DNA from: a virus
Length of the DNA: 64,000 nt
Virus record (IMG/VR): IMGVR_UViG_3300023179_000046
Span: 38,990-102,989 of that record
Strand: one strand, 5' to 3'
Position 1 is the first letter of the stretch, and each line of letters starts with the position of its first letter. The position numbers were made by a program, and so were the translations under genes. The notes below the pieces were generated by a model that worked only from the letters and a program-made list of their open reading frames with translations, was not told the DNA's origin and did not search any database. Shown here one piece after another: positions 15,894 to 21,859 of the stretch.

Positions 15894-15913
15894 CATCTTG
15901 CATAATAGTTAAC

Positions 15914-15984
15914 GGTGGGGCGGCTAATGTCGCCCCACCTAAGTACTTGACAGCCCGCCTGTCGGCGGGCAAGTACTTGCCCGC
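15914..15984 (+). terminator. Two GC-rich hairpins and exact palindrome
   Basis: GGTGGGGCG/CGCCCCACC (15914-15939), then GCCCGCC-TGTC-GGCGGGC (15953-15970), overlapping GCGGGCAAGTACTTGCCCGC (15965-15984). A dense terminator/cassette block. Confidence 0.72.
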
Positions 15985-16012
15985 AGGGCAAGCACTTGTC
16001 AATACCTTACGA

Positions 16013-16088
16013 TGTGATCTTTGACACGTTTTTTAGGTTGCAGAATGGTTGCAGGTGGTAGGGCACTGTCAGTCGGCTGTGCTAATCT
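16013..16088 (+). promoter_or_regulatory. Cassette promoter P11 (whiB)
   Basis: TGTGA-TCTTTG-ACACG at 16013-16028, gap 54 bases. GGTTGCA pair at 16036 and 16047; TGTCAG 16067-16072; TAATCT 16083-16088. Confidence 0.68.
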
Positions 16089-16131
16089 TCTCTCAGTCGA
16101 AAGGTTCGGCTACACAAGAACAGGAGTCACC

Positions 16132-16389
16132 ATGTGGCAGTTTGACGCAGCGTGCGACACGCAAGACACCGAAATCTTCTTCTCTGAACTCCGCAGCAAG
16201 GTTGTCAAGGCTAAGGCAATCTGCGCCACATGCCCCGTTCGTAGCCAATGCCTCTCATTCGCTATTGCCGAAGATATCGACACCGGAATCTTCGGAGGCC
16301 TCACCCCCGCCGAGCGTAAAGAATTGTTGCGCCCTAAGAACAACGAAGGCCCCCGCGCCCAATGGGAAATCGACCTACTTGACTCGTAA
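16132..16389 (+). CDS. whiB: WhiB-family Fe-S transcription regulator
   Basis: 85 residues. Four Cys in the WhiB pattern (C8, then C31-x2-C34-x5-C40: ICATCPVRSQC), followed by the conserved turn TGIFGGLTPAER and a basic tail. WhiB proteins bind a 4Fe-4S cluster and the host principal sigma factor and are confined to actinobacteria and their phages. CAGGAG precedes the ATG at 16132. Phage copies can repress host WhiB targets or redirect host RNA polymerase. It has its own cassette promoter. A second WhiB lies at 31169-31489. Confidence 0.93.
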   Translation: MWQFDAACDTQDTEIFFSELRSKVVKAKAICATCPVRSQCLSFAIAEDIDTGIFGGLTPAERKELLRPKNNEGPRAQWEIDLLDS

Positions 16390-16424
16390 TCCTGCAACAT
16401 CAAACAACTAATAAGGAGAAACAA

Positions 16425-16760
16425 ATGGGAATTATTCAGCACGACGCCGTTCTCGTCACATTCAGCGACTACGCAGAATCGCGGGGCACATTCGAACTTG
16501 AGAAATTGCGCGCTCTCCTGCCCGTAGAGGTCGCAAGCCTGCTCTCTGTCACCGATGCCGTATCCAACGGATACCGTACCCTATTCTTTGCCCCCGATGG
16601 GTCTAAGGAGGGATGGGAAACTTCTAACGATGGCGACGACGCCCGTGACATTATTCGCCAATACTGCGAAGAAACGTTGCCCTATTGCGAAGTTATTGTA
16701 GTTTCCTATGGAGAACTGGGAAACAGAATTTGGGATTACCCCGACGGATATGTAAACTAA
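16425..16760 (+). CDS. Hypothetical phage protein
   Basis: 111 residues, alpha/beta by appearance, Trp/Gly-containing C-terminal half ([20 protein letters not shown] ... [20 protein letters not shown]). AAGGAG is well placed before the ATG. Probably transcribed with whiB. Homologues with this look are common in tailed phages; no function known to me. Confidence 0.78.
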   Translation: MGIIQHDAVLVTFSDYAESRGTFELEKLRALLPVEVASLLSVTDAVSNGYRTLFFAPDGSKEGWETSNDGDDARDIIRQYCEETLPYCEVIVVSYGELGNRIWDYPDGYVN

Positions 16761-16774
16761 ACAATGGCACGATA

Positions 16775-17277
16775 ATGCCGAAATTGGGCGAACGCGCGCC
16801 GGTGGTTGTGTTGTATCTGCGCGGTCTGCTGGGTGTGCCGACTTTGCCGTGATGCGGCCTTTCGGACCCCCGGATCTTTGGAACGCCAATAGCCTGCAAA
16901 CCCCCTGGTCTTTGGAACGTAAGTTGGTAGAGTTCAACCACGGCGATCCTTCGCGGTCCGGCCGCGTGGTCGCCAACATGGAAGCCTCGCTCGGCGTTCC
17001 CACCGCAACGAGCGTGCGCGGCGTGCCAGCGAAGTTGCTCATTGACAACCGAATCGTCATCAACAACCACCTCGCGCGCGCACGGCCGACAGTTGAGGCC
17101 AAGGAGGCGGCGTGGGCAGCAGCAGTCGAGAGTGACGAGTTGTCCAACGCGATCCTCGGCGCCACCGTGGGGGGCTTCAACCAGCCCGATCAGCGTGACC
17201 TGCTTCGTCCGTTCGTGGACAAGTACGTCGCCGCCCTGTCACGGCGGAGGTCACGGGTTCGAATCCCGTTAGAGTCG
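16775..17277 (+). other. Chimera of actinobacterial host gene fragments
   Basis: About 500 GC-rich bases unlike their surroundings. Translating one frame (16849-17304) gives two recognisable pieces. The first, about 16964-17085, reads [37 protein letters not shown], which is the E2-domain start of 2-oxoglutarate dehydrogenase Kgd. The second, about 17080-17240, reads [20 protein letters not shown] ... [18 protein letters not shown], which is the C-terminal part of aminopeptidase N. A third piece at 17231-17277 is the 3' portion of tRNA-Asp. The first about 190 bases were not identified. There is no ribosome site, so I do not call a functional gene. Confidence 0.75.
17231..17277 (+). pseudogene. 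3' portion of a tRNA-Asp(GTC)
   Basis: Anticodon stem CCGCC/GGCGG with loop CTGTCAC (anticodon GTC at 17238-17240), variable AGGTC, and a T-arm ACGGG-TTCGAAT-CCCGT. It then runs TAGAGTC plus G. The acceptor 5' strand and D-arm are absent; upstream is the PepN fragment. It is therefore a fragment, not a working tRNA. Confidence 0.8.
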
Positions 17278-17283
17278 CTTGAC

Positions 17284-17316
17284 ACCCGCCCTTCGGGCGG
17301 GTAAGTACTTGCCCGC
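17284..17316 (+). terminator. UUCG-type hairpin plus AAGTACTT palindrome
   Basis: ACCCGCC-CTTCG-GGCGGGT (17284-17302) overlaps GCGGGTAAGTACTTGCCCGC (17297-17316). Confidence 0.72.
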
Positions 17317-17344
17317 CAACGGCGGGCTGTCAAGTACTTTACGT

Positions 17345-17408
17345 TGTGACATTCACCACACATTTTTTGCCGTTTATCCTTGACTCTAGGATAGCCGTAC
17401 TGTAAAGT
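17345..17408 (+). promoter_or_regulatory. Cassette promoter P12, canonical sigma-70, leaderless
   Basis: TGTGA-CATTCA-CCACA at 17345-17360, gap 42 bases. Here the promoter is classical: TTGACT 17380-17385, 17-base spacer, TAAAGT 17403-17408. The predicted +1 (17415) is one base before the ATG at 17416. Confidence 0.75.
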
Positions 17409-17415
17409 ACATACC

Positions 17416-17571
17416 ATGAAGAACAAGCGCAGAGAGCAGAAGCAGAAAGAATACGTCGAACACGTCCAGAATCTCCGCAGAGGTTCTACCACTGACCGTC
17501 ACAAGTCCGTCAAGGATTACCGCCGTAAGAATAAGTCAAACACTCTAGGATGGGAGAAAGAATATGCGTGA
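17416..17571 (+). CDS. Basic micro-protein, leaderless
   Basis: 51 residues, extremely basic (MKNKRREQKQKEYVEHVQNL then KSVKDYRRKNKSNTLGWEKE). Probably nucleic-acid or ribosome binding. No ribosome site; the ATG is at the predicted transcript start. Overlaps the next gene by eight bases. Confidence 0.7.
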   Translation: MKNKRREQKQKEYVEHVQNLRRGSTTDRHKSVKDYRRKNKSNTLGWEKEYA

Positions 17572-17962
17572 CATTATTGTGTTCCACCCCGGCACAGGTA
17601 CTATCCTGCCCCTGAACGATGAGGTTTACCTTATCGACTATGCCTCCCTTAGCGAAGAAGAACAGGGAATGGTTGACTACGGCAACATCGACCTTGACGA
17701 AATCGAAACCTACCGTTTGTCCAACCACCTTGTCGGCTATCAGTACTTTGGCGACGAGATTGACGACTCCGATGACTACCTTGTTGGCATCCCGACTACC
17801 TCCATCCCGCTTGACGTTGTGGTTGACCCTAACGAGGACTTTGGCGAGTTGCTTGACGACGACGAAGATGAGGACTTTGGCGATTCGGAAGCGTGGACGG
17901 AAGAAGAAATAGAAGATCTCAAGAAAGTATTAGCAGAATGGACGCCCCCGGCACCCGAATGA
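17564..17962 (+). CDS. Acidic hypothetical protein
   Basis: 132 residues, strongly acidic, especially the last 45 residues (GELLDDDEDEDFGDSEAWTE). A purine-rich GGGAGAAAGAAT precedes the ATG. ATGA overlap with the next gene. Its partner upstream is very basic, so the two could form a complex; that is inference. Confidence 0.75.
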   Translation: MRDIIVFHPGTGTILPLNDEVYLIDYASLSEEEQGMVDYGNIDLDEIETYRLSNHLVGYQYFGDEIDDSDDYLVGIPTTSIPLDVVVDPNEDFGELLDDDEDEDFGDSEAWTEEEIEDLKKVLAEWTPPAPE

Positions 17963-18078
17963 GCGCATACGCTGTACTTGCAATCATAGTTTTAACTTTC
18001 GCTCCCGCCCTCACATACTACCTAGGCTATAAGCAGGGTAGATCAGACCTAAACTATGAATGGGGTAAAGATGCCTAA
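17959..18078 (+). CDS. Small single-pass membrane protein
   Basis: 39 residues: an N-terminal membrane helix (VLAIIVLTFAPALTYYLG) then a short polar tail. ATG at 17959 overlaps the previous stop (ATGA). Holin-like in size but far from the endolysin; function unknown. Confidence 0.6.
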   Translation: MSAYAVLAIIVLTFAPALTYYLGYKQGRSDLNYEWGKDA

Positions 18079-18232
18079 TCTAGAATACATTGGCTCGCTA
18101 GCCCACTACCACGGGCCATGCGAAATCGTAGACGAAGCCTACACACGACAGGGCCGCTACTCCATTGTTCTCCCCAACGGCAAAATGCTAATCAACGTCC
18201 GCCCCCAATCCATTCTCATAATCCAAGACTAA
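18071..18232 (+). CDS. Small YHG-motif protein, possible third YHGG-family copy
   Basis: 53 residues. AHYHGPCEIVDE, GRYSIVLPNGK and INVRPQS parallel the YHGG, IVV and RVRIYP positions of the proteins at 10607 and 12002, though weakly. Overlaps the previous gene by eight bases. Confidence 0.65.
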   Translation: MPNLEYIGSLAHYHGPCEIVDEAYTRQGRYSIVLPNGKMLINVRPQSILIIQD

Positions 18233-18235
18233 ACT

Positions 18236-18275
18236 GCTTGACCCTTCGGGGTCAAGCGGGTAAGTACTTGCCCGC
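18236..18275 (+). terminator. UUCG hairpin plus AAGTACTT palindrome
   Basis: GCTTGACCC-TTCG-GGGTCAAGC (18236-18257) overlaps GCGGGTAAGTACTTGCCCGC (18256-18275). Confidence 0.73.
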
Positions 18276-18303
18276 AAGGCAAGCACTTGTCAACCCCTTA
18301 CGA

Positions 18304-18358
18304 TGTGACATTACGCACACCAAAAAAGGTTACAATTCTGGCCTCCTTGCCGTAAAGT
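18304..18358 (+). promoter_or_regulatory. Cassette promoter P13, sigma-70 type
   Basis: TGTGA-CATTAC-GCACA at 18304-18319, gap 33 bases. TTACAA 18330-18335, 17-base spacer, TAAAGT 18353-18358. A TGTCAG sits at the predicted +1 (18365), not upstream of the -10. Confidence 0.68.
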
Positions 18359-18395
18359 TTGTCCTGTCAGAAAGCCCCCCACATAAGGAGTCACA

Positions 18396-18914
18396 GTGCC
18401 CAACTGGTGCAGCAACAGTATCCGAGTCAGCCCCAAGGGCTACAACTTGGCTATCTCTTACTCATTCATGCTCGCGCTAATGTCATACTACCCATTCTTC
18501 ACACTCTCCGCTGTCAAGGGCAAGGCACCCAACGACACCGACTCCTATGACTGGAATGTCAAGAACTATGGCACCAAGTGGGACATTGACCCGGTGGCAT
18601 GGAAGATTGAGATTGACGATGTAGACTATTGGTACACCCTATGGGTTACCTTTGACACCGCATGGTCCCCGGCCACACCCGTCGTAGAACAACTGTCCAT
18701 CGAATATCCCCAATTGGTATTCACCCACGCCTACTGCGAAATGGGAATGGACTACCTAGGCGTAGACCAATGGCAAGCGGGGGAAAAGACTGTAATTGAG
18801 GACAGCGCACCATCTGAATATGATTGGGACGACGAAGATCCCTACTCTATGCCCGAAACCCCCTCAGACCTTGCTGAGTTTCTAGAGGCAAACCGCATCC
18901 ACCTAGGAGGATAA
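18396..18914 (+). CDS. DUF1281/YubB-type ferredoxin-fold protein
   Basis: 172 residues from a GTG with AAGGAG five bases upstream. The N-terminal MPNWCSNSIRV, the central WNVKNYGTKWDIDP and the C-terminal FDTAWSPATPVVEQLS ... FTHAYCEMGMDYLG are typical of plasmid and phage Api92-like/YubB (DUF1281) proteins. Their exact role is unknown to me. Acidic C-terminus. Coupled to the gene at 18918. Confidence 0.82.
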   Translation: MPNWCSNSIRVSPKGYNLAISYSFMLALMSYYPFFTLSAVKGKAPNDTDSYDWNVKNYGTKWDIDPVAWKIEIDDVDYWYTLWVTFDTAWSPATPVVEQLSIEYPQLVFTHAYCEMGMDYLGVDQWQAGEKTVIEDSAPSEYDWDDEDPYSMPETPSDLAEFLEANRIHLGG

Positions 18915-18917
18915 CCA

Positions 18918-19130
18918 ATGGTATTCCAAGAAGCCTACGGAGAACTAACTAAAGAACAATGGAGACTCTACAAGAAACACTCCATTACTCCCGCCGAACA
19001 CTACATGCTAGAATCATACGCAAACTATGACGCCCAACAAATAATTCAAATAATCAAAAACTCCATAAACAAAGCAGGCAAACTCTCCCCCTCATTCCTT
19101 ATGAGCGCAATTGCAGAAATAAACAACTAA
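18918..19130 (+). CDS. Hypothetical small helical protein
   Basis: 70 residues; AGGAGG precedes the ATG. Contains EQWRLYKKHSITPAEHYML and a hydrophilic C-terminal helix. Co-transcribed with the DUF1281-like gene. No recognised domain. Confidence 0.72.
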   Translation: MVFQEAYGELTKEQWRLYKKHSITPAEHYMLESYANYDAQQIIQIIKNSINKAGKLSPSFLMSAIAEINN

Positions 19131-19136
19131 CAAGCC

Positions 19137-19175
19137 CTTGCCCCTTCGGGGGCAAGCGGGTAAGTACTTGCCCGC
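19137..19175 (+). terminator. UUCG hairpin plus AAGTACTT palindrome
   Basis: CTTGCCCC-TTCG-GGGGCAAG (19137-19156) overlaps GCGGGTAAGTACTTGCCCGC (19156-19175). Confidence 0.74.
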
Positions 19176-19204
19176 GCGGAGCGCGGCTGTCAAGTACTTT
19201 ACGT

Positions 19205-19281
19205 TGTGACTTACGACACACTAAAATAACTACAAATATCCTAGAAAAACCCTTCCGTTTGTCAGACTGATGATGTAGTCT
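19205..19281 (+). promoter_or_regulatory. Cassette promoter P14 (DUF932 gene)
   Basis: TGTGA-CTTACG-ACACA at 19205-19220, gap 55 bases. TTCCGT lies 17 bases before TAGTCT (19276-19281); TGTCAG is at 19260-19265. Confidence 0.7.
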
Positions 19282-19320
19282 ATGACTACAAAGTTAGCCA
19301 CTACCCACTAGGAGATTCAC

Positions 19321-20331
19321 ATGCATGGTCTAGAAACCAATGGCACAGAGGTCGCTTTCGCCCTCCGTGGTGCCCCCGCGTGGCACAACCTCGCAAACAA
19401 GACTTTCGGTGCCGATGAGACGGTCACTACCTCGCAGATGCTTGACGCTGCCATGCTTTCCAACTGGAACATCCAACTGCACGCCGTTTCGGAGTACGCG
19501 CCCGAGTCATTCCGTTTCTCGTCCGACTCGTACATGGTCACCCGTACCAACCCGTTCGACGGTGGCACTGACGTTCTCGCCACCGTTGGCGAGCGTTACA
19601 CTGTCGTTCAGAACGAGAGCCTGTTTGAGTTTGCCGATCACATTCTGGACGGCGGCGCATCGTGGGAGTCGGCTGGCTCCATCAAGGGCGGTCGTCGTGT
19701 GTTCGGTTCGCTCGTCATCCCGCGCGAGATTGTTCTGGACCCCAACGGTGCCAACGACAAGACTGTCACCTACCTGCTCGTCAACACGTCGCACGACGGA
19801 TCAACCGCTGTGCAGGCTTCCATCACCCCCGTTCGCGTGGTCTGCCAGAACACGCTCAACCTTGCGCTCCACAAGGTCAAGCAGACCTACAAGATCCGTC
19901 ACACTCAGACCGTGGGCGGTAAGGTTGCTGCGGCTCAGTCTGCGCTTGGCCTGACCTACACCTACATGGACGCTTTCAGTGCAGAGGTTACTGCCCTGTT
20001 TGAGCAGTCCATCACCGATCAGACTTTCGACTCCATCGTCAAGGCTATCTACCCTCAGCCTGAGAAGGACGCTAAGGGTGCCCTGACCAAGTGGACGAAC
20101 AAGGTCGATCTCGTTCAGGACTTGTACCGTACCTCCCCCACTAACGCCAACATCAAGGGCACCGCGTGGGGCGCGCTCAACGCTCTCACTGAGCGCCTTG
20201 ACTGGTTCCGCAACGGTCGCGGCGATGACTCTAAGGAGAACGTGGCCGCTGCCGCTACTGGCTTCGACCCCGTGACCAACACGGAGAAGAACCGCATCCT
20301 GTCCGTTGTCAAGGAACTTTCTTTCGCCTAG
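19321..20331 (+). CDS. DUF932 domain protein (phage/plasmid type)
   Basis: 336 residues. APAWHNLANKTFG, ERYTVVQNESLFEFADHIL, RVFGSLVIPREI and TPVRVVCQNTLNLAL are typical of the DUF932 / phage-plasmid-like family, widespread and mostly uncharacterised. AGGAG precedes the ATG. Codon choice is visibly stricter and more GC-ending than in its neighbours, suggesting high expression. It has its own cassette promoter and a strong terminator. It is the longest protein of the rightward block. Confidence 0.88.
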   Translation: MHGLETNGTEVAFALRGAPAWHNLANKTFGADETVTTSQMLDAAMLSNWNIQLHAVSEYAPESFRFSSDSYMVTRTNPFDGGTDVLATVGERYTVVQNESLFEFADHILDGGASWESAGSIKGGRRVFGSLVIPREIVLDPNGANDKTVTYLLVNTSHDGSTAVQASITPVRVVCQNTLNLALHKVKQTYKIRHTQTVGGKVAAAQSALGLTYTYMDAFSAEVTALFEQSITDQTFDSIVKAIYPQPEKDAKGALTKWTNKVDLVQDLYRTSPTNANIKGTAWGALNALTERLDWFRNGRGDDSKENVAAAATGFDPVTNTEKNRILSVVKELSFA

Positions 20332-20349
20332 AGCGAACATGCAGCAGCA

Positions 20350-20371
20350 CCCCCCGGCTCACGCCGGGGGG
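20350..20371 (+). terminator. CCCCCCGGC hairpin
   Basis: CCCCCCGGC-TCAC-GCCGGGGGG, nine base pairs, 19 bases after the DUF932 stop, followed by AGTTGTTGT. Strong terminator. Confidence 0.8.
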
Positions 20372-20417
20372 AGTTGTTGTCAAATTGTTACCTAAAAGTA
20401 CTTGACAAAATTTTTTT

Positions 20418-20533
20418 GCGGGCAAGTACTTGACCGCGCGAAGCGCGGCTGTCAAGTACTTTACGGTGTGTATTACGACACACATTTTTTAGCACAAAAA
20501 TGTATTGACCTTGGGGTCGGGGGATGCTAAGGT
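20418..20533 (+). promoter_or_regulatory. Cassette with promoter P15, canonical sigma-70
   Basis: GCGGGCAAGTACTTGACCGC (20418-20437) is a degenerate palindrome. TGTGT-ATTACG-ACACA is at 20467-20482, gap 45 bases. TTGACC 20505-20510, 17-base spacer, TAAGGT 20528-20533. Confidence 0.72.
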
Positions 20534-20566
20534 TTACCTACAACGACAGAGAGGGAGGTACAGGAT

Positions 20567-20764
20567 ATGGTTGTTACTATTCAGGCACCGTCATCTGCCG
20601 CACAGAAGCGTGCTTTTAGTCAGTGTATGATTATGGGTTTGGAAGCGACTGTTTTGGAGGACAATTGTATTGATTTGGTTGTTCAGCAGTTGTGGAAGGC
20701 TAAGCATGTTGCTGGTATGGTTGATGGTGAGATTGTTGCGGTTCATGACCGGGTTAAGATTTAG
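20567..20764 (+). CDS. Hypothetical small protein
   Basis: 65 residues; GGGAGG is well placed before the ATG. No recognised domain (IQAPSSAAQKRAFSQCMIMG ... VHDRVKI). From here the top strand becomes G/T-rich. Confidence 0.72.
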   Translation: MVVTIQAPSSAAQKRAFSQCMIMGLEATVLEDNCIDLVVQQLWKAKHVAGMVDGEIVAVHDRVKI

Positions 20765-20772
20765 GAGTTTGT

Positions 20773-20949
20773 ATGGCTGACAGTAATGATGCGCGTGCGA
20801 TTCAGATTTTTACTCAGGCTTGGAATAGTGGTTATGATGACGCTATTGCTGAGGTTATTGATTATTTATCTTCATTGTATGATATGACTAATAGTTTTGC
20901 GGAAAAGCAGTTGATTGATTCTATTATTGCCAATTTTGAGTCTAACTAA
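20773..20949 (+). CDS. Hypothetical small acidic protein
   Basis: 58 residues, helical, acidic (DARAIQIFTQAWNSGYDDAI). AGGAG is eight bases before the ATG, within ten bases of the previous stop. Function unknown. Confidence 0.72.
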   Translation: MADSNDARAIQIFTQAWNSGYDDAIAEVIDYLSSLYDMTNSFAEKQLIDSIIANFESN

Positions 20950-20957
20950 GGAGTATT

Positions 20958-21122
20958 ATGTCTAACATTGTTTCTACCCCCGCCGTTGTTGTTTCTACTG
21001 AGGTTTGGTCTACCAAGCACGGTAAGGTGACGAAGGCTGTTGTTCGCACCCCGTCCGGTACGTTCCTTGGTGCTACTAATCAGACTGCGGCGATTGCGCC
21101 GATGATTGTAGGTCGCCGCTAG
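20958..21122 (+). CDS. STKHGK-family micro-protein, copy 2
   Basis: 54 residues, close paralogue of the protein at 14544 with a longer N-terminus. AAGGAG precedes the ATG. Codon usage differs strongly from copy 1 (T-ending here, C-ending there) while the protein is conserved, so purifying selection on the peptide is likely. Confidence 0.8.
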   Translation: MSNIVSTPAVVVSTEVWSTKHGKVTKAVVRTPSGTFLGATNQTAAIAPMIVGRR

Positions 21123-21135
21123 ATTTAAGTCATTA

Positions 21136-21160
21136 GGGGGAGGCTGAGCCTCCCCCTTTT
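21136..21160 (+). terminator. Intrinsic terminator
   Basis: GGGGGAGGC-TGA-GCCTCCCCC followed by TTTT: a textbook rho-independent terminator just upstream of the tRNA. Confidence 0.88.
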
Positions 21161-21167
21161 GGCGTGC

Positions 21168-21249
21168 GCGGGTGTGGCGGAATTGGCACACGCAGCAAAC
21201 TTAAAATTTGCCACCGAAAGGTATACGGGTTCAACTCCCGTCACCCGCA
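21168..21249 (+). tRNA. tRNA-Leu (anticodon TAA)
   Basis: Acceptor GCGGGTG/CACCCGC, D-arm with GGCGGAATTGGCACACGC, anticodon stem GCAAA/TTTGC with loop CTTAAAA (TAA at 21202-21204), long class II variable arm (CACCGAAAGGTAT) and T-arm ACGGG-TTCAACT-CCCGT. CCA is not encoded. It reads UUA, a codon rare in GC-rich actinobacterial hosts but common in this phage's AT-rich late genes. Confidence 0.93.
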
Positions 21250-21273
21250 CGCTAGTTTAGTTTAAGGAGAGAT

Positions 21274-21489
21274 ATGCCTAAATGTTTTGATTGTAATAAT
21301 GTTACAATGTTTGAATTTTCTACTACACAATGGGATACAGTTTACTTTGACCCCGAGGGATTTATCGTTGACACCAAGAGGCTCTATAAGGTAGACTCAT
21401 TCCTACCGCCCACCTGTGGGCGGTGTGAAAGTACGAATATTGATGCCACATTCCTTGATGCTGCACTATTGGAGGTAGAAGATGAATGA
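21274..21489 (+). CDS. Zinc-ribbon-like small protein
   Basis: 71 residues with CFDC at the N-terminus and CGRC in the C-terminal half, a two-knuckle pattern. AAGGAG precedes the ATG. Eight-base overlap with the next gene. Confidence 0.75.
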   Translation: MPKCFDCNNVTMFEFSTTQWDTVYFDPEGFIVDTKRLYKVDSFLPPTCGRCESTNIDATFLDAALLEVEDE

Positions 21490-21826
21490 TAGGGACTTCC
21501 TAAGGAGTTTAGGTTTTGTTGTTGGTGAGCGTGGTCGTTTCTCTAAGGAGATGGTGGCTGCCCTAGCATCTCGCAATTCTAAGACTGAGACATCTACCAA
21601 GTTTGACAAGATTGATGAGGCGGGACTTCCTGAGAAACTAAAGCGAACACCTGTCAGGGAAGCCGAACAACTATATGGCTATGACAAGTATGGTCACAAG
21701 ATTGCTTTCGTACTTTGTAATTCATGTAATCAGCATATGATTTGGTGTACCTGCAAGGCAGGTATTCTCGCCCCGTCCCATATTATTCGTAGCGAAAACC
21801 CCCTAGTCACTGTCCGTGCGGCATGA
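21482..21826 (+). CDS. Protein with Lsr2-like RGR motif and Cys cluster
   Basis: 114 residues. The N-terminal FLRSLGFVVGERGRFSKEMV resembles the DNA-binding C-terminal helix-turn of Lsr2 (x-RGR-x, an AT-hook-like minor-groove binder). A later Cys cluster (CNSCNQHMIWCTC) may bind zinc. A phage protein with this motif could compete with host Lsr2 silencing of AT-rich DNA; that is inference from one short motif. Confidence 0.62.
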   Translation: MNDRDFLRSLGFVVGERGRFSKEMVAALASRNSKTETSTKFDKIDEAGLPEKLKRTPVREAEQLYGYDKYGHKIAFVLCNSCNQHMIWCTCKAGILAPSHIIRSENPLVTVRAA

Positions 21827-21859
21827 TACTATTAGACACCATCGACACTAGGAGGCAGT

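Noticed and set aside
16581-17180. Long leftward frame across the chimera
   Set aside because: GC-rich DNA opens frames on both strands; the opposite strand holds the Kgd and PepN matches.
17190-17277. Complete tRNA-Asp
   Set aside because: Only the half from the anticodon stem on is present; the 5' acceptor strand and D-arm are replaced by PepN sequence.
16849-17304. A 151-residue gene covering the chimera
   Set aside because: No ribosome site, composed of fragments of unrelated host genes, and its end runs into the tRNA fragment and a hairpin. Kept as a chimera instead.
19340-20340. Frames inside the DUF932 gene on both strands
   Set aside because: Shadows of a GC-rich, codon-biased gene.
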